DNA of 32,291 bases, from positions 1 to 32,291 of the forward strand of contig JAADCZ010000118.1 in assembly GCA_013154175.1 (NCBI GenBank), in the 5' to 3' direction. Each line of letters starts with the position of its first letter. Position 1 is the stretch's first letter. The position numbers and the translations under genes were made by a program. Under the pieces are notes generated by a model. It was not told the origin of the DNA, did not search any database, and saw only the letters and a program-made list of their open reading frames with translations. Source of the DNA: Thermodesulfobacteriota bacterium. Lineage in GTDB: Bacteria; Desulfobacterota; Dissulfuribacteria; Dissulfuribacterales; QOAL01. Below are positions 8,332 through 15,353 of this stretch, in pieces.

Positions 8332-8913
8332 AGGAAGAGAATATTTTTACCAGTTTTGAAAAGGGCACAGAGGATTCGTCCTTCTCGGATTTGGCCTTTA
8401 TTTCAATGGTGTATTTCTTGTTCTTTTCCAGTCTGGAAAGGGAAACCAGTTTTATATTCTTGACAAAAAACAGAAATTTTTTGGCCTTATTCAGGTTATC
8501 CACTGAAATGAGTCGTGTCGTTGGATAATCAAAATAGAGAAAATATCGGTTTCTAAGGTTGTCAAATCTGATGGAACGGCTGAGTTTTATGGATTTTAAC
8601 TCGTCGTTCCAGAAAATCCCCCTTTTTTTTAAGGTTATATTGAAAACATACCGTATTTGAAGGCCGCTTTGAACAAGTTCCTCCAATTTCTTGGGCATGC
8701 CGTTTTCCAGCTTGAAAGAGATGTAGAGGTTTCCGTTGGCTGTTGTAAGGGATACCTGGGATATTTCAGGTTCTGGGGATTTTTGTGCACTTGCCGGTGT
8801 TAGATGGCAAAAAAAAAACTCATTAAAAAAAGGGAGATTATGGTTAAAGCGAGGGCAGCCCCCTTTGCCTTGGTCTTATTTCCTATGTCTCCCGACAAGT
8901 CAGCCAAAACCAA
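8288..8913 (-). CDS. DUF4390-family exported protein, apparently frameshifted in its signal peptide
   Basis: The uninterrupted part (8288-8698, 136 residues) resembles the DUF4390 family, which is found beside NtrYX genes in Desulfobacterota; its function is unknown. The start has to be further upstream. Reading back from 8698 the same frame continues through a plausible mature N-terminus (LTPASAQKSPEPE) but reaches a stop with no start codon. A second frame from about 8913 (TTG after GGAG) encodes a good signal peptide: lysines, then AALALTIISLFLMSFFF. The two frames meet at a run of ten T (A on the plus strand, 8809-8818). One extra T would join them and give a complete Sec signal with an ASA-Q cleavage site. 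The exact start is uncertain. Upstream is the polyprenyl synthase, downstream ntrY. Lost function, sequence error or slippage are all possible. Confidence 0.66.
8809..8818 (-). other. Ten-base T tract at the reading-frame break of the DUF4390 gene
   Basis: Ten A on the plus strand, read as ten T in the gene. The reading frame of the signal peptide (upstream) and of the mature protein (downstream) differ by one base exactly here, and an 11-base tract restores a continuous protein. A seven-T tract at 8825-8831 is an alternative site, but adding a base there would put Asn and Glu into the hydrophobic core of the signal peptide. Confidence 0.65.
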
Positions 8914-8924
8914 CAAACTCCAGC

Positions 8925-9881
8925 TTACTTTTTTCTTTCCAAGACGTAGAGGGCAAGGACCTTCATATTGGTCTTTATCATTGAGTCTGGAAATATATCC
9001 AGGCTTTCACAGGCCTGATCAACGAGGTTTTTGGCCTTTTTGATGGTGTACTGGATGCCGCCAGTCTCCATAAGGAGCTCCCTGACCCAGTTGAAGTCAG
9101 ACGTTGAGGCATAGCCCTGACACAAAAGGTTCATGAGCCTGTCTCTGTTTTTCCTGGAAGCCCTTTCTAGGGCCACGACTATTGGCAAGGTGAGCTTGCC
9201 TTCAGCCAGATCCGTTCCTATGACCTTGCCAAATTCTGTCGAGTCGGCTGTATAATCAAGGACGTCATCCACCATTTGAAACGCCTGACCGATATAGAGG
9301 CCATAGTTGCTCAGGGCCTCTATCTGATCCAGGCTCCCCCCTGCCATGATGGCGCCTATCCTGCAAGATGTGGATATGAGGGCTGCGGTCTTTCTGTAAA
9401 TGACGTCGAGATAGGTCTTTTCATCGAAACTTGGCACCTTTGCATGAAGGAGCTGGATTATTTCGCCCTCAGACATGAGTGCCACGGTCTTTGAAATGGC
9501 CCTGGCTATTCGTATGTCCTCGAACCTTGTGGCGAGCTCTATGGCCCTGGCATAGAGAAAGTCTCCTACAAGAACCGCAGCGCTGTTGCCCCAAATCTTG
9601 TAGGCTGGCGTCTTCCCCCTTCTCATCTCCCCTGCATCCACGACATCGTCATGGAGTAGGCTTGCAGCATGGAGGTACTCGGGCACGGCAGAAAGGTCAT
9701 AGATGTCGTCAGAGTCGTAGTTGCACAGTTTTGCAGAGCATACGGTCAGAAGGGGCCTTAGCCTTTTTCCCCCTGCAAAGATGATATGACTGCTTATCTG
9801 GTTGACAAATGAGATATGGGATGCAAAGTGTCTCTTGAGGGTGGTTTCGATCTTTACAAAGTCGGGCTGAAAGAAGTCCAT
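8925..9881 (-). CDS. ispB: Trans-isoprenyl diphosphate synthase (octaprenyl/heptaprenyl type)
   Basis: Makes the long isoprenoid chain used for quinones by adding isopentenyl diphosphate units to an allylic diphosphate. Both aspartate-rich motifs are present: LHDDVVD and the second QMVDDVLDY, together with the GGKRLRP block that binds diphosphate. The reading frame extends to a TTG at 9956, giving 343 residues, but that start has no ribosome site. The ATG at 9881 follows AAGGAGG with two bases between, rather close but strong, and gives 318 residues, the usual length for IspB. The chain length made cannot be fixed from sequence. Four bases separate its stop from the GGAG in front of the DUF4390 gene, so the polyprenyl synthase, DUF4390, ntrY and ntrX genes form one operon. 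Confidence 0.88.
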   Translation of the reverse strand: MDFFQPDFVKIETTLKRHFASHISFVNQISSHIIFAGGKRLRPLLTVCSAKLCNYDSDDIYDLSAVPEYLHAASLLHDDVVDAGEMRRGKTPAYKIWGNSAAVLVGDFLYARAIELATRFEDIRIARAISKTVALMSEGEIIQLLHAKVPSFDEKTYLDVIYRKTAALISTSCRIGAIMAGGSLDQIEALSNYGLYIGQAFQMVDDVLDYTADSTEFGKVIGTDLAEGKLTLPIVVALERASRKNRDRLMNLLCQGYASTSDFNWVRELLMETGGIQYTIKKAKNLVDQACESLDIFPDSMIKTNMKVLALYVLERKK

Positions 9882-10082
9882 TACCTCCTTAAGGGACTTT
9901 TTCGAGCCGGTTATCTTGCTGAGTTTCAATGTCAAGTCTGGACTCCGGAAAAACAAATTTTCTAGGAATTAACACAAAAAAAGGTACTAATACAATATCT
10001 TCGATTAAAAAAGTATTGTCCAGCAGGTAAAAAACATTGCTGATTTTCCTTTTGGACTCCTTTAATATCATAGGATGACCGA

Positions 10083-10099
10083 GAAAAAAATGTTTTTTC
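10083..10099. repeat. Short inverted repeat in the mutS leader
   Basis: GAAAAAA and TTTTTTC, seven-base arms around ATG, about 35 bases before the mutS start. The rest of the 9882-10134 divergent region is AT-rich, with another inverted pair (ACAATA at 9992 and TATTGT at 10014). I could not call a convincing promoter for either gene there. Confidence 0.3.
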
Positions 10100-10134
10100 A
10101 CAAAATTGGTCCGCTTAATTGATTGAAGGTGGTC

Positions 10135-12795
10135 GTGTCTGCACAGATTAAAAACAAAACCCCCATGCTGAAACAGTACCTGGATATCAAGAAGAGGTAT
10201 CCGGAATGTATCCTGTTCTACAGGATGGGCGACTTTTATGAGATGTTCTTTGAAGATGCAGTTGTTGCATCCAAGATACTCCAGATAACCCTTACCTCCC
10301 GGGACAAAAACAAGGATGAGCCCATCCCCATGTGCGGTGTCCCCTTCCATGCAGCCGAGGGGTACATAGCCAAACTGGTCGAGGCTGGAAAGAGGGTGGC
10401 CATTTGTGAACAGGTGGAAGACCCAAAGAAGGCCAAGGGAATCGTCAAGAGAGAGGTCGTCCGGGTGGTAACTCCAGGGCTTCTCACCATCGATGGTGGC
10501 CTTTCGTCCAAGACCAACAACTTTGTAGCCACTATATGCGGAGACTTTGAAAAGGGGCCTATTGGTGTTGCAAGCCTAGACATAACCACAGGAGAATTTA
10601 AGGTAACCCGGGCAAGAAGCCTGGACAGCGGGCTCGGGGAGCTGTTCAGGATTCAGCCACGGGAGCTTCTTTTGGCAGAGTCCCTCAAGGAAGACCAGGT
10701 TGTCACGAGGATCAGGCAGGCACTGCCCGATGTCTTTATCAGCTGGCAGCCAGATGTAGTGTTTCAGCCAGACAGGGCCGAGCAGGTCCTCAAGGATCAC
10801 TTTGGCGTGCTGACCATTGAAGGCTTTGGCCTGTCCAGCGGGGATGTCTCCATCGGTGCGGCTGGAGCCCTTCTGTCCTACTGTCTTGAGACCCATCATG
10901 GCAGCATTGGCCACGTCAAGACCCTTTCTCCCTACAGGCTCGACAGTTATCTCAGGGTCGATGAGGCAACGGTTAGAAACCTCGAGCTTGTTGCCAACAG
11001 CCTCGATGGAGGGGTCAAGGGCTCCCTTCTCCATGTCATCGACAAGACTGCCACCCCAATGGGAGGCAGGCTGCTCAAGAAATGGCTTCTTTACCCCCTC
11101 GTCGACAAAGGGGAAATAGAAAGGCGTCTCGATGCAGTGGAGACCCTTTTGGAGCTTCATGACAAAAGAGGAAAGCTGAGGGGCCTTCTCAAAAAGATTT
11201 ACGACATGGAAAGACTCATAGGAAAGGTCGTCATGGAGACGGCAGGCCCAAGGGATCTTCTTGCCCTTCGTGACTCCCTTGGAAAGATGCCAGAGATAAG
11301 AGAGGTGCTCTCTTCAATATTGCCTGCCCAAAGGGAAAAGAAACATGGCCTTCTTGGCAGCCTCTTTGGGGAGATCGACCCCCTTGAGGATGTCTTCTCC
11401 ATAATAGATGGCTCCATCAAGGATGATGCACCGGCCCATTTGAGGGATGGAAACATTATCAAAGAGGGTTTCAACGAGGAACTCGACGAGCTCATAGAGA
11501 TCCAGAGAAACGGACGAGGCTATATCGCCCAGATAGAGGCCAGGGAAAGGGAGCGCACCTCTATTCCAAATCTTAAGGTCGGGTATAACAGGGTCTTTGG
11601 TTACTACATCGAGGTGTCAAAGAGCCATGTCTCCAAGGTGCCAGAAGACTATATCAGAAAGCAGACCCTGGCTTCTGCCGAACGCTACATCACGCCTGAG
11701 CTCAAGGAGATAGAGGAAAAAATACTCACCGCCCAGGAAAAACGCCTGGAGCTTGAGGCAGAGATATTCAAGAAGGTGCGTTCTGAAGTAGGTGCAAATG
11801 GTTCAAGGGTGCAAAAGAGTGCCAGGGCCCTGGCACGGCTCGACTGTCTTTGCAGTCTTGCCCAGGTGGCGGAAAGTAACAATTATTCAAGGCCCGTCAT
11901 GTCTGAGGAGGATGAGATAGACATCGTGCAGGGGCGCCACCCGGTTGTGGAACAGACCCTTCAAGAAAAGACTTTCGTGCCAAACGATATGAGGCTGAAT
12001 CACAAGGACAGTTTACTCGTTCTTATTACAGGGCCAAACATGGCGGGCAAATCCACGGTTCTCAGACAAACCGCCCTCATATGTCTGATGGCACAGATGG
12101 GCAGTTTCGTGCCTGCAGAAAGTGCCCGCCTTAGCGTGCTGGATCAGATTTTTACCCGTGTAGGGGCAACAGACTATCTTTCCAGGGGCCAGAGCACGTT
12201 CATGGTGGAGATGAAGGAGACAGCCAATATTTTGAACAACGCAACGTCAAAAAGTCTTGTAATATTGGATGAAATTGGCCGGGGTACGAGCACCTACGAT
12301 GGACTTTCCATTGCTTGGGCCGTTGCGGAACACCTCCTTTTCAAGGACAAGAAGGGAGTGAAGACCCTTTTTGCCACCCACTACCATGAGCTGACAGCCC
12401 TTGGCAGACAGTACAAAAAGGTGAGAAATCTCCATGTCCAGGTAAAGGAACATGAAGGTCGCATATATTTTCTCCACACGCTGAAGGAAGGGGCAACGAG
12501 CAAGAGCTATGGCATCCAGGTTGCAGCTCTTGCCGGGGTACCGGCCCAGGTGATAGAGGCAGCAGAACGAATATTGCGGGATATTGAGAATAAAAACAGG
12601 AAGAACAGGGTTCCCGTTGCCACAGTGGATTCATCAGACTATAAGATAGTGGTTCAAAAGACCCTTCCAATAAAAGAAGACAAGGAAGGGGAGATAGTAA
12701 AGAGGCTCAGGAAGATAGATATAAACCAGACGACTCCTCTTGAAGCGCTAAATATTCTGGATGAGCTTTGCAAGTTAATAAAGAAAAGAAATTGA
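10135..12795 (+). CDS. mutS: DNA mismatch repair protein MutS
   Basis: Recognises mispaired bases and starts mismatch repair with MutL. The product has 886 residues from the GTG at 10135, in the usual 850-890 range. The mismatch-reading Phe-X-Glu is F34-Y35-E36 in FYRMGDFYEMF. Connector, lever and clamp domains follow, then the ATPase with Walker A GPNMAGKS (633-640) and Walker B plus signature DEIGRGTSTYDG from D712. The frame opens at TTG 10123, but GTG 10135 is preferred: it is preceded by GAAGGTGG and gives MSAQ...TPMLKQY, which lines up with the MSA...TPMMQQY start of E. coli MutS. It ends overlapping the amidase frame. The C-terminal region beyond the ATPase resembles the tetramerisation tail of MutS1. 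Confidence 0.97.
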   Translation: MSAQIKNKTPMLKQYLDIKKRYPECILFYRMGDFYEMFFEDAVVASKILQITLTSRDKNKDEPIPMCGVPFHAAEGYIAKLVEAGKRVAICEQVEDPKKAKGIVKREVVRVVTPGLLTIDGGLSSKTNNFVATICGDFEKGPIGVASLDITTGEFKVTRARSLDSGLGELFRIQPRELLLAESLKEDQVVTRIRQALPDVFISWQPDVVFQPDRAEQVLKDHFGVLTIEGFGLSSGDVSIGAAGALLSYCLETHHGSIGHVKTLSPYRLDSYLRVDEATVRNLELVANSLDGGVKGSLLHVIDKTATPMGGRLLKKWLLYPLVDKGEIERRLDAVETLLELHDKRGKLRGLLKKIYDMERLIGKVVMETAGPRDLLALRDSLGKMPEIREVLSSILPAQREKKHGLLGSLFGEIDPLEDVFSIIDGSIKDDAPAHLRDGNIIKEGFNEELDELIEIQRNGRGYIAQIEARERERTSIPNLKVGYNRVFGYYIEVSKSHVSKVPEDYIRKQTLASAERYITPELKEIEEKILTAQEKRLELEAEIFKKVRSEVGANGSRVQKSARALARLDCLCSLAQVAESNNYSRPVMSEEDEIDIVQGRHPVVEQTLQEKTFVPNDMRLNHKDSLLVLITGPNMAGKSTVLRQTALICLMAQMGSFVPAESARLSVLDQIFTRVGATDYLSRGQSTFMVEMKETANILNNATSKSLVILDEIGRGTSTYDGLSIAWAVAEHLLFKDKKGVKTLFATHYHELTALGRQYKKVRNLHVQVKEHEGRIYFLHTLKEGATSKSYGIQVAALAGVPAQVIEAAERILRDIENKNRKNRVPVATVDSSDYKIVVQKTLPIKEDKEGEIVKRLRKIDINQTTPLEALNILDELCKLIKKRN

Positions 12796-14636
12796 ATACT
12801 TTTTCTATAAAGAAAGCCCTAATAATTTTTTTAAGCCTTCTCTTTCTCTTTACCGGAAGTGTATTTCCCCCAGCAAGAATCCTTCCGGGTGATACGGGCC
12901 TGGCCTATGCCAAGACGAGGTCGAGGTCTGCAGAGATAGAGTACCAACAGGCAAAAGAGGCCTACCGCAGGCTTGCGGCAAGTGCCCGGCTCAGAAAATA
13001 CCGGAAAAACTGGATAAGTGTAATCAACAAGTTCAGAAAGGTTTATCTGGCCCACCCTGATGATCCGGAAATAGCCCCAAAGGCCCTTTTCATGATGGCA
13101 AGGTGTTATAGCGGCCTTTATGGCTATTCCAGGCGGATGTCTGATATTCAGGAGGCCATCGAACGCTACCAGGTCTTGGTTGAGCGCTTTCCAAATAACA
13201 GGCTGGCAGACGATGCCCTCTATGAAATAGGTCAGATTTACAAGATGACAGGAAGGCCAAGCAGCGCCATTGCCGCCTGGAAAAGGATTCTGCGGGACTA
13301 TCCAAATGGAAGCCATGCCAGGCTCGCCAAGGAGCGGCTCGCCAGGATGGGCGTAAAGATTACGGCCTTTCCTTCCAAAAAGAAAAAGTCCAAGACCAAG
13401 GCCAAGACAAATAAAAAGGGTACAACAAAGAAGGTCGCAGCCAAGACAAAAAAGTCGAGCTCAAAGAAGACCACCAAGTCCAAGGGCAAGACCACCCAGA
13501 AAGTTGCAATCATCAAGGACATCAGATACTGGTCGGATACCGATTACACCAGGGTCGTCATAAACTCTTCAAGGCCCGTTTCCATAAAACAGGGAGAGCT
13601 TCCTGCAGATAAAAAGCGTGGACTTCCAAAGAGGTTTTATCTCGATCTGTCCCCTGCCTATAAGAAGATAGGTCTTCCTGAATATATAAAAATCGACAAT
13701 GGCCTTCTAAGGTCCGTAAGGGCTGCACAGTTCCAGCCGCGCACCGTCAGGGTCGTCTTTGACCTGGCAAAGACAGAGAAGATAAAGGTCTTTTATCTTC
13801 GTGACCCATTCCGTGTGGTTACCGATGCCTTTGGGGCCCACTATGCAAAAAAGAAATGTGCTGTTAAGCCCAAAAAGGTGGCAACAACCCACAAGAAGAA
13901 GTCAGGGACCCACAAAGGCAAGCTTTCACTGGCCCAGCAGCTTGGGCTTTGTGTGCGAACCATAGTTGTTGACCCAGGTCATGGTGGCCGTGATCCAGGA
14001 GCCAGGGGGCGTGGTGGAACACGGGAGAAGGACGTGGTGCTGCAAATAGCAAAGAGGCTGGCCAAAATCCTCAAAAAGGAGCTTCATTGCCGGGTGATAA
14101 TGACCAGACGATCCGACCGCTACCTTCCCCTTACCCAGAGAACGGCAATAGCAAATGCTAACAAGGCAGATCTTTTCATCTCTATTCATGCCAATGCCGC
14201 ACCCACGAGGCGTCTTAGGGGAATAGAGACATATTTTCTGAATTTTGCCCTGGATGAGGATGCAATGCGCGTGGCCGCAAGGGAAAATGCCACGTCTGAA
14301 AAAAGGATTGGCGAGCTGAAAAGCATTTTAAACGACATACTCAAAAACAGTAAGGTAAATGAATCGTCGAGGCTTGCCAGGAAGGTTCAATACAACCTCG
14401 TGCGGACCTTGAAGAAACGCTACAAGGGCATCAGGAATCTTGGAGTCAAGCAGGCCCCCTTCTTCGTGCTGATAGGTGCCAGAATGCCGAGCATCCTGGT
14501 GGAGACTTCCTTTATCAGCAACCCCACAGAAGAGCGAAGACTGCGCTCCCCTTCGTATCAGGAGGCCCTGGCAAGGGGAATCGCCAAGGGTGTTCTAGAG
14601 TACATACGGGAGACCCAGCTGGCTTACAAAAACTAG
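12768..14636 (+). CDS. N-acetylmuramoyl-L-alanine amidase with TPR and AMIN domains (AmiC-like)
   Basis: Periplasmic zinc hydrolase that cuts the peptide stem from muramic acid in peptidoglycan. Up to 622 residues. A signal peptide (hydrophobic core about 17-31) is followed by a helical repeat region (about 52-195, TPR/Tol-Pal-YbgF-like), a very lysine-rich linker (about 204-245), an AMIN domain (about 246-355), a second Lys/His-rich linker (about 361-385) and the Amidase_3 catalytic domain. The zinc and catalytic residues are visible: H405 (DPGHGG), E420, H474 (SIHANA) and E589 (LVETSFISN). The frame opens at TTG 12768, inside mutS; TTG 12792 overlaps the mutS stop by four bases and gives a cleaner signal peptide (MNTFSIKKALII), so it is a good alternative. 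Neither has a strong SD. Confidence 0.9.
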   Translation: MQVNKEKKLNTFSIKKALIIFLSLLFLFTGSVFPPARILPGDTGLAYAKTRSRSAEIEYQQAKEAYRRLAASARLRKYRKNWISVINKFRKVYLAHPDDPEIAPKALFMMARCYSGLYGYSRRMSDIQEAIERYQVLVERFPNNRLADDALYEIGQIYKMTGRPSSAIAAWKRILRDYPNGSHARLAKERLARMGVKITAFPSKKKKSKTKAKTNKKGTTKKVAAKTKKSSSKKTTKSKGKTTQKVAIIKDIRYWSDTDYTRVVINSSRPVSIKQGELPADKKRGLPKRFYLDLSPAYKKIGLPEYIKIDNGLLRSVRAAQFQPRTVRVVFDLAKTEKIKVFYLRDPFRVVTDAFGAHYAKKKCAVKPKKVATTHKKKSGTHKGKLSLAQQLGLCVRTIVVDPGHGGRDPGARGRGGTREKDVVLQIAKRLAKILKKELHCRVIMTRRSDRYLPLTQRTAIANANKADLFISIHANAAPTRRLRGIETYFLNFALDEDAMRVAARENATSEKRIGELKSILNDILKNSKVNESSRLARKVQYNLVRTLKKRYKGIRNLGVKQAPFFVLIGARMPSILVETSFISNPTEERRLRSPSYQEALARGIAKGVLEYIRETQLAYKN

Positions 14637-14685
14637 CTTGAATACAGCAGGAAAGCCGGTTTCAAAAGGGTCGTGGTAGGCTTTT

Positions 14686-14707
14686 TAGGCCCAAGGGTCA
14701 GGGCCTA
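14686..14707. repeat. Hairpin between the amidase and cytochrome genes
   Basis: TAGGCCC and GGGCCTA form a seven-base stem with an eight-base loop, 50 bases after the amidase stop. There is no T run behind it on the plus strand, so it is at best a weak terminator or a 3'-end stabilising structure. The remaining bases of 14637-14838 hold no gene that I can support. Confidence 0.35.
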
Positions 14708-14838
14708 GGAAGATACATAAGCGCCCCCTTCTATTCCTTCATGTTTATTCGTGAGATGGAAAGTCCTTCTAGGAATATCCCTTCGTACTTTTTTCAAGAG
14801 TGTCTTTTGTGATATATGCCCTAAAGAGGGGGGGAGGA

Positions 14839-14856
14839 GGGGCGGCAGCCCGCCCC
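14839..14856 (-). terminator. GC-rich hairpin downstream of the cytochrome gene
   Basis: On the minus strand GGGGCGG, loop GCTG, CCGCCCC: a seven-base, all-GC stem 14 bases after the cytochrome stop codon. It is followed by a C-rich tract and not by T residues, so it is not a textbook intrinsic terminator; it may stop transcription with Rho or protect the mRNA end. Confidence 0.4.
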
Positions 14857-14869
14857 CAAATGCGTCCTT

Positions 14870-15202
14870 TTACTTCTTATGGCATGTGCCGCAGGCCTTG
14901 CCCTTAGGAACCTTCTTCTCCACGTGGCATGGCCAGCAGAACTTCTTGTGAAAGTCGTTGCTCATGCCTGTGGTCTTTTCAATTTTCACCTTCAGGGCAC
15001 CGCCCTTGTCAGAAGTGTGACAGTCCGTACACTTGTTCTTTTCCTGATGCAGTTTGTGAGGGAAAATGACTGCGGGTTTCTTGCCTTTTATGCCATATTT
15101 CTCCATTAGGTTTATTGTTTCAGGGGCACCTGAAGCCATAGCCACAGCTGAAACACCTGCCATAATACCTGCTGCCATTAAACAAACGATTTGTTTTTTC
15201 AC
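14870..15202 (-). CDS. Periplasmic triheme c-type cytochrome (c7/c3-like)
   Basis: Small exported electron carrier. Counting from the GTG at 15202 (110 residues), a signal peptide with an MAAGIMAGVSAVAMA core is followed by three CXXCH heme sites: CTDCH (58-62), CWPCH (89-93) and CGTCH (104-108). Exactly three further histidines occur (H49 and H52 in FPHKLHQ, and H85), enough for bis-histidine ligation of all three hemes, as in cytochrome c7. An upstream ATG at 15208 directly abuts AAGGAGG, leaving no spacing, while the GTG six bases further on is ideally placed, so GTG is preferred. It is a single gene, divergent from recN. A -24/-12 promoter lies just upstream. Its redox partner is not in the window. 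Confidence 0.9.
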   Translation of the reverse strand: MKKQIVCLMAAGIMAGVSAVAMASGAPETINLMEKYGIKGKKPAVIFPHKLHQEKNKCTDCHTSDKGGALKVKIEKTTGMSNDFHKKFCWPCHVEKKVPKGKACGTCHKK

Positions 15203-15236
15203 GTTCATCCTCCTTTTTGGATTTTGTTATAGTTCA

Positions 15237-15252
15237 AGCAATCTTTGTGCCT
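15237..15252 (-). promoter_or_regulatory. Sigma-54 (-24/-12) promoter of the triheme cytochrome gene
   Basis: On the minus strand: AGGCAC, five bases, TTGCT. This matches the sigma-54 consensus TGGCAC-N5-TTGCW at ten of eleven positions, and the invariant GG and GC are exactly ten bases apart. Transcription would begin about 12 bases past the GC, near 15226, shortly before the AAGGAGG at 15209-15215. No enhancer-binding palindrome is obvious upstream. NtrX in this window is one candidate activator. Confidence 0.6.
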
Positions 15253-15293
15253 GTATCATTGGCAGCAGATAAAACCCGTGGATGTAAACGATG

Positions 15294-15321
15294 TTGACTC
15301 TGATATTTTGTAGTATATCTT
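15294..15321 (+). promoter_or_regulatory. Candidate sigma-70 promoter for recN
   Basis: TTGACT (15294-15299), 16 bases, TATCTT (15316-15321), about 30 bases before the recN start. No LexA-type palindrome was recognised here, although recN is often SOS-controlled. Confidence 0.45.
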
Positions 15322-15353
15322 CTGAATCCTAGTGAAACAGGCAACGAAAACCC

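Noticed and set aside
9992-10019. ACAATA / TATTGT inverted pair between the polyprenyl synthase and mutS genes
   Set aside because: Six-base arms 16 bases apart in AT-rich DNA are expected by chance; no promoter element pairs with it convincingly.
14751-14951. A 66-codon plus-strand open frame between the amidase and cytochrome genes
   Set aside because: It runs through the GC-rich hairpin and into the cytochrome antisense strand, and its product is low-complexity with no SD.
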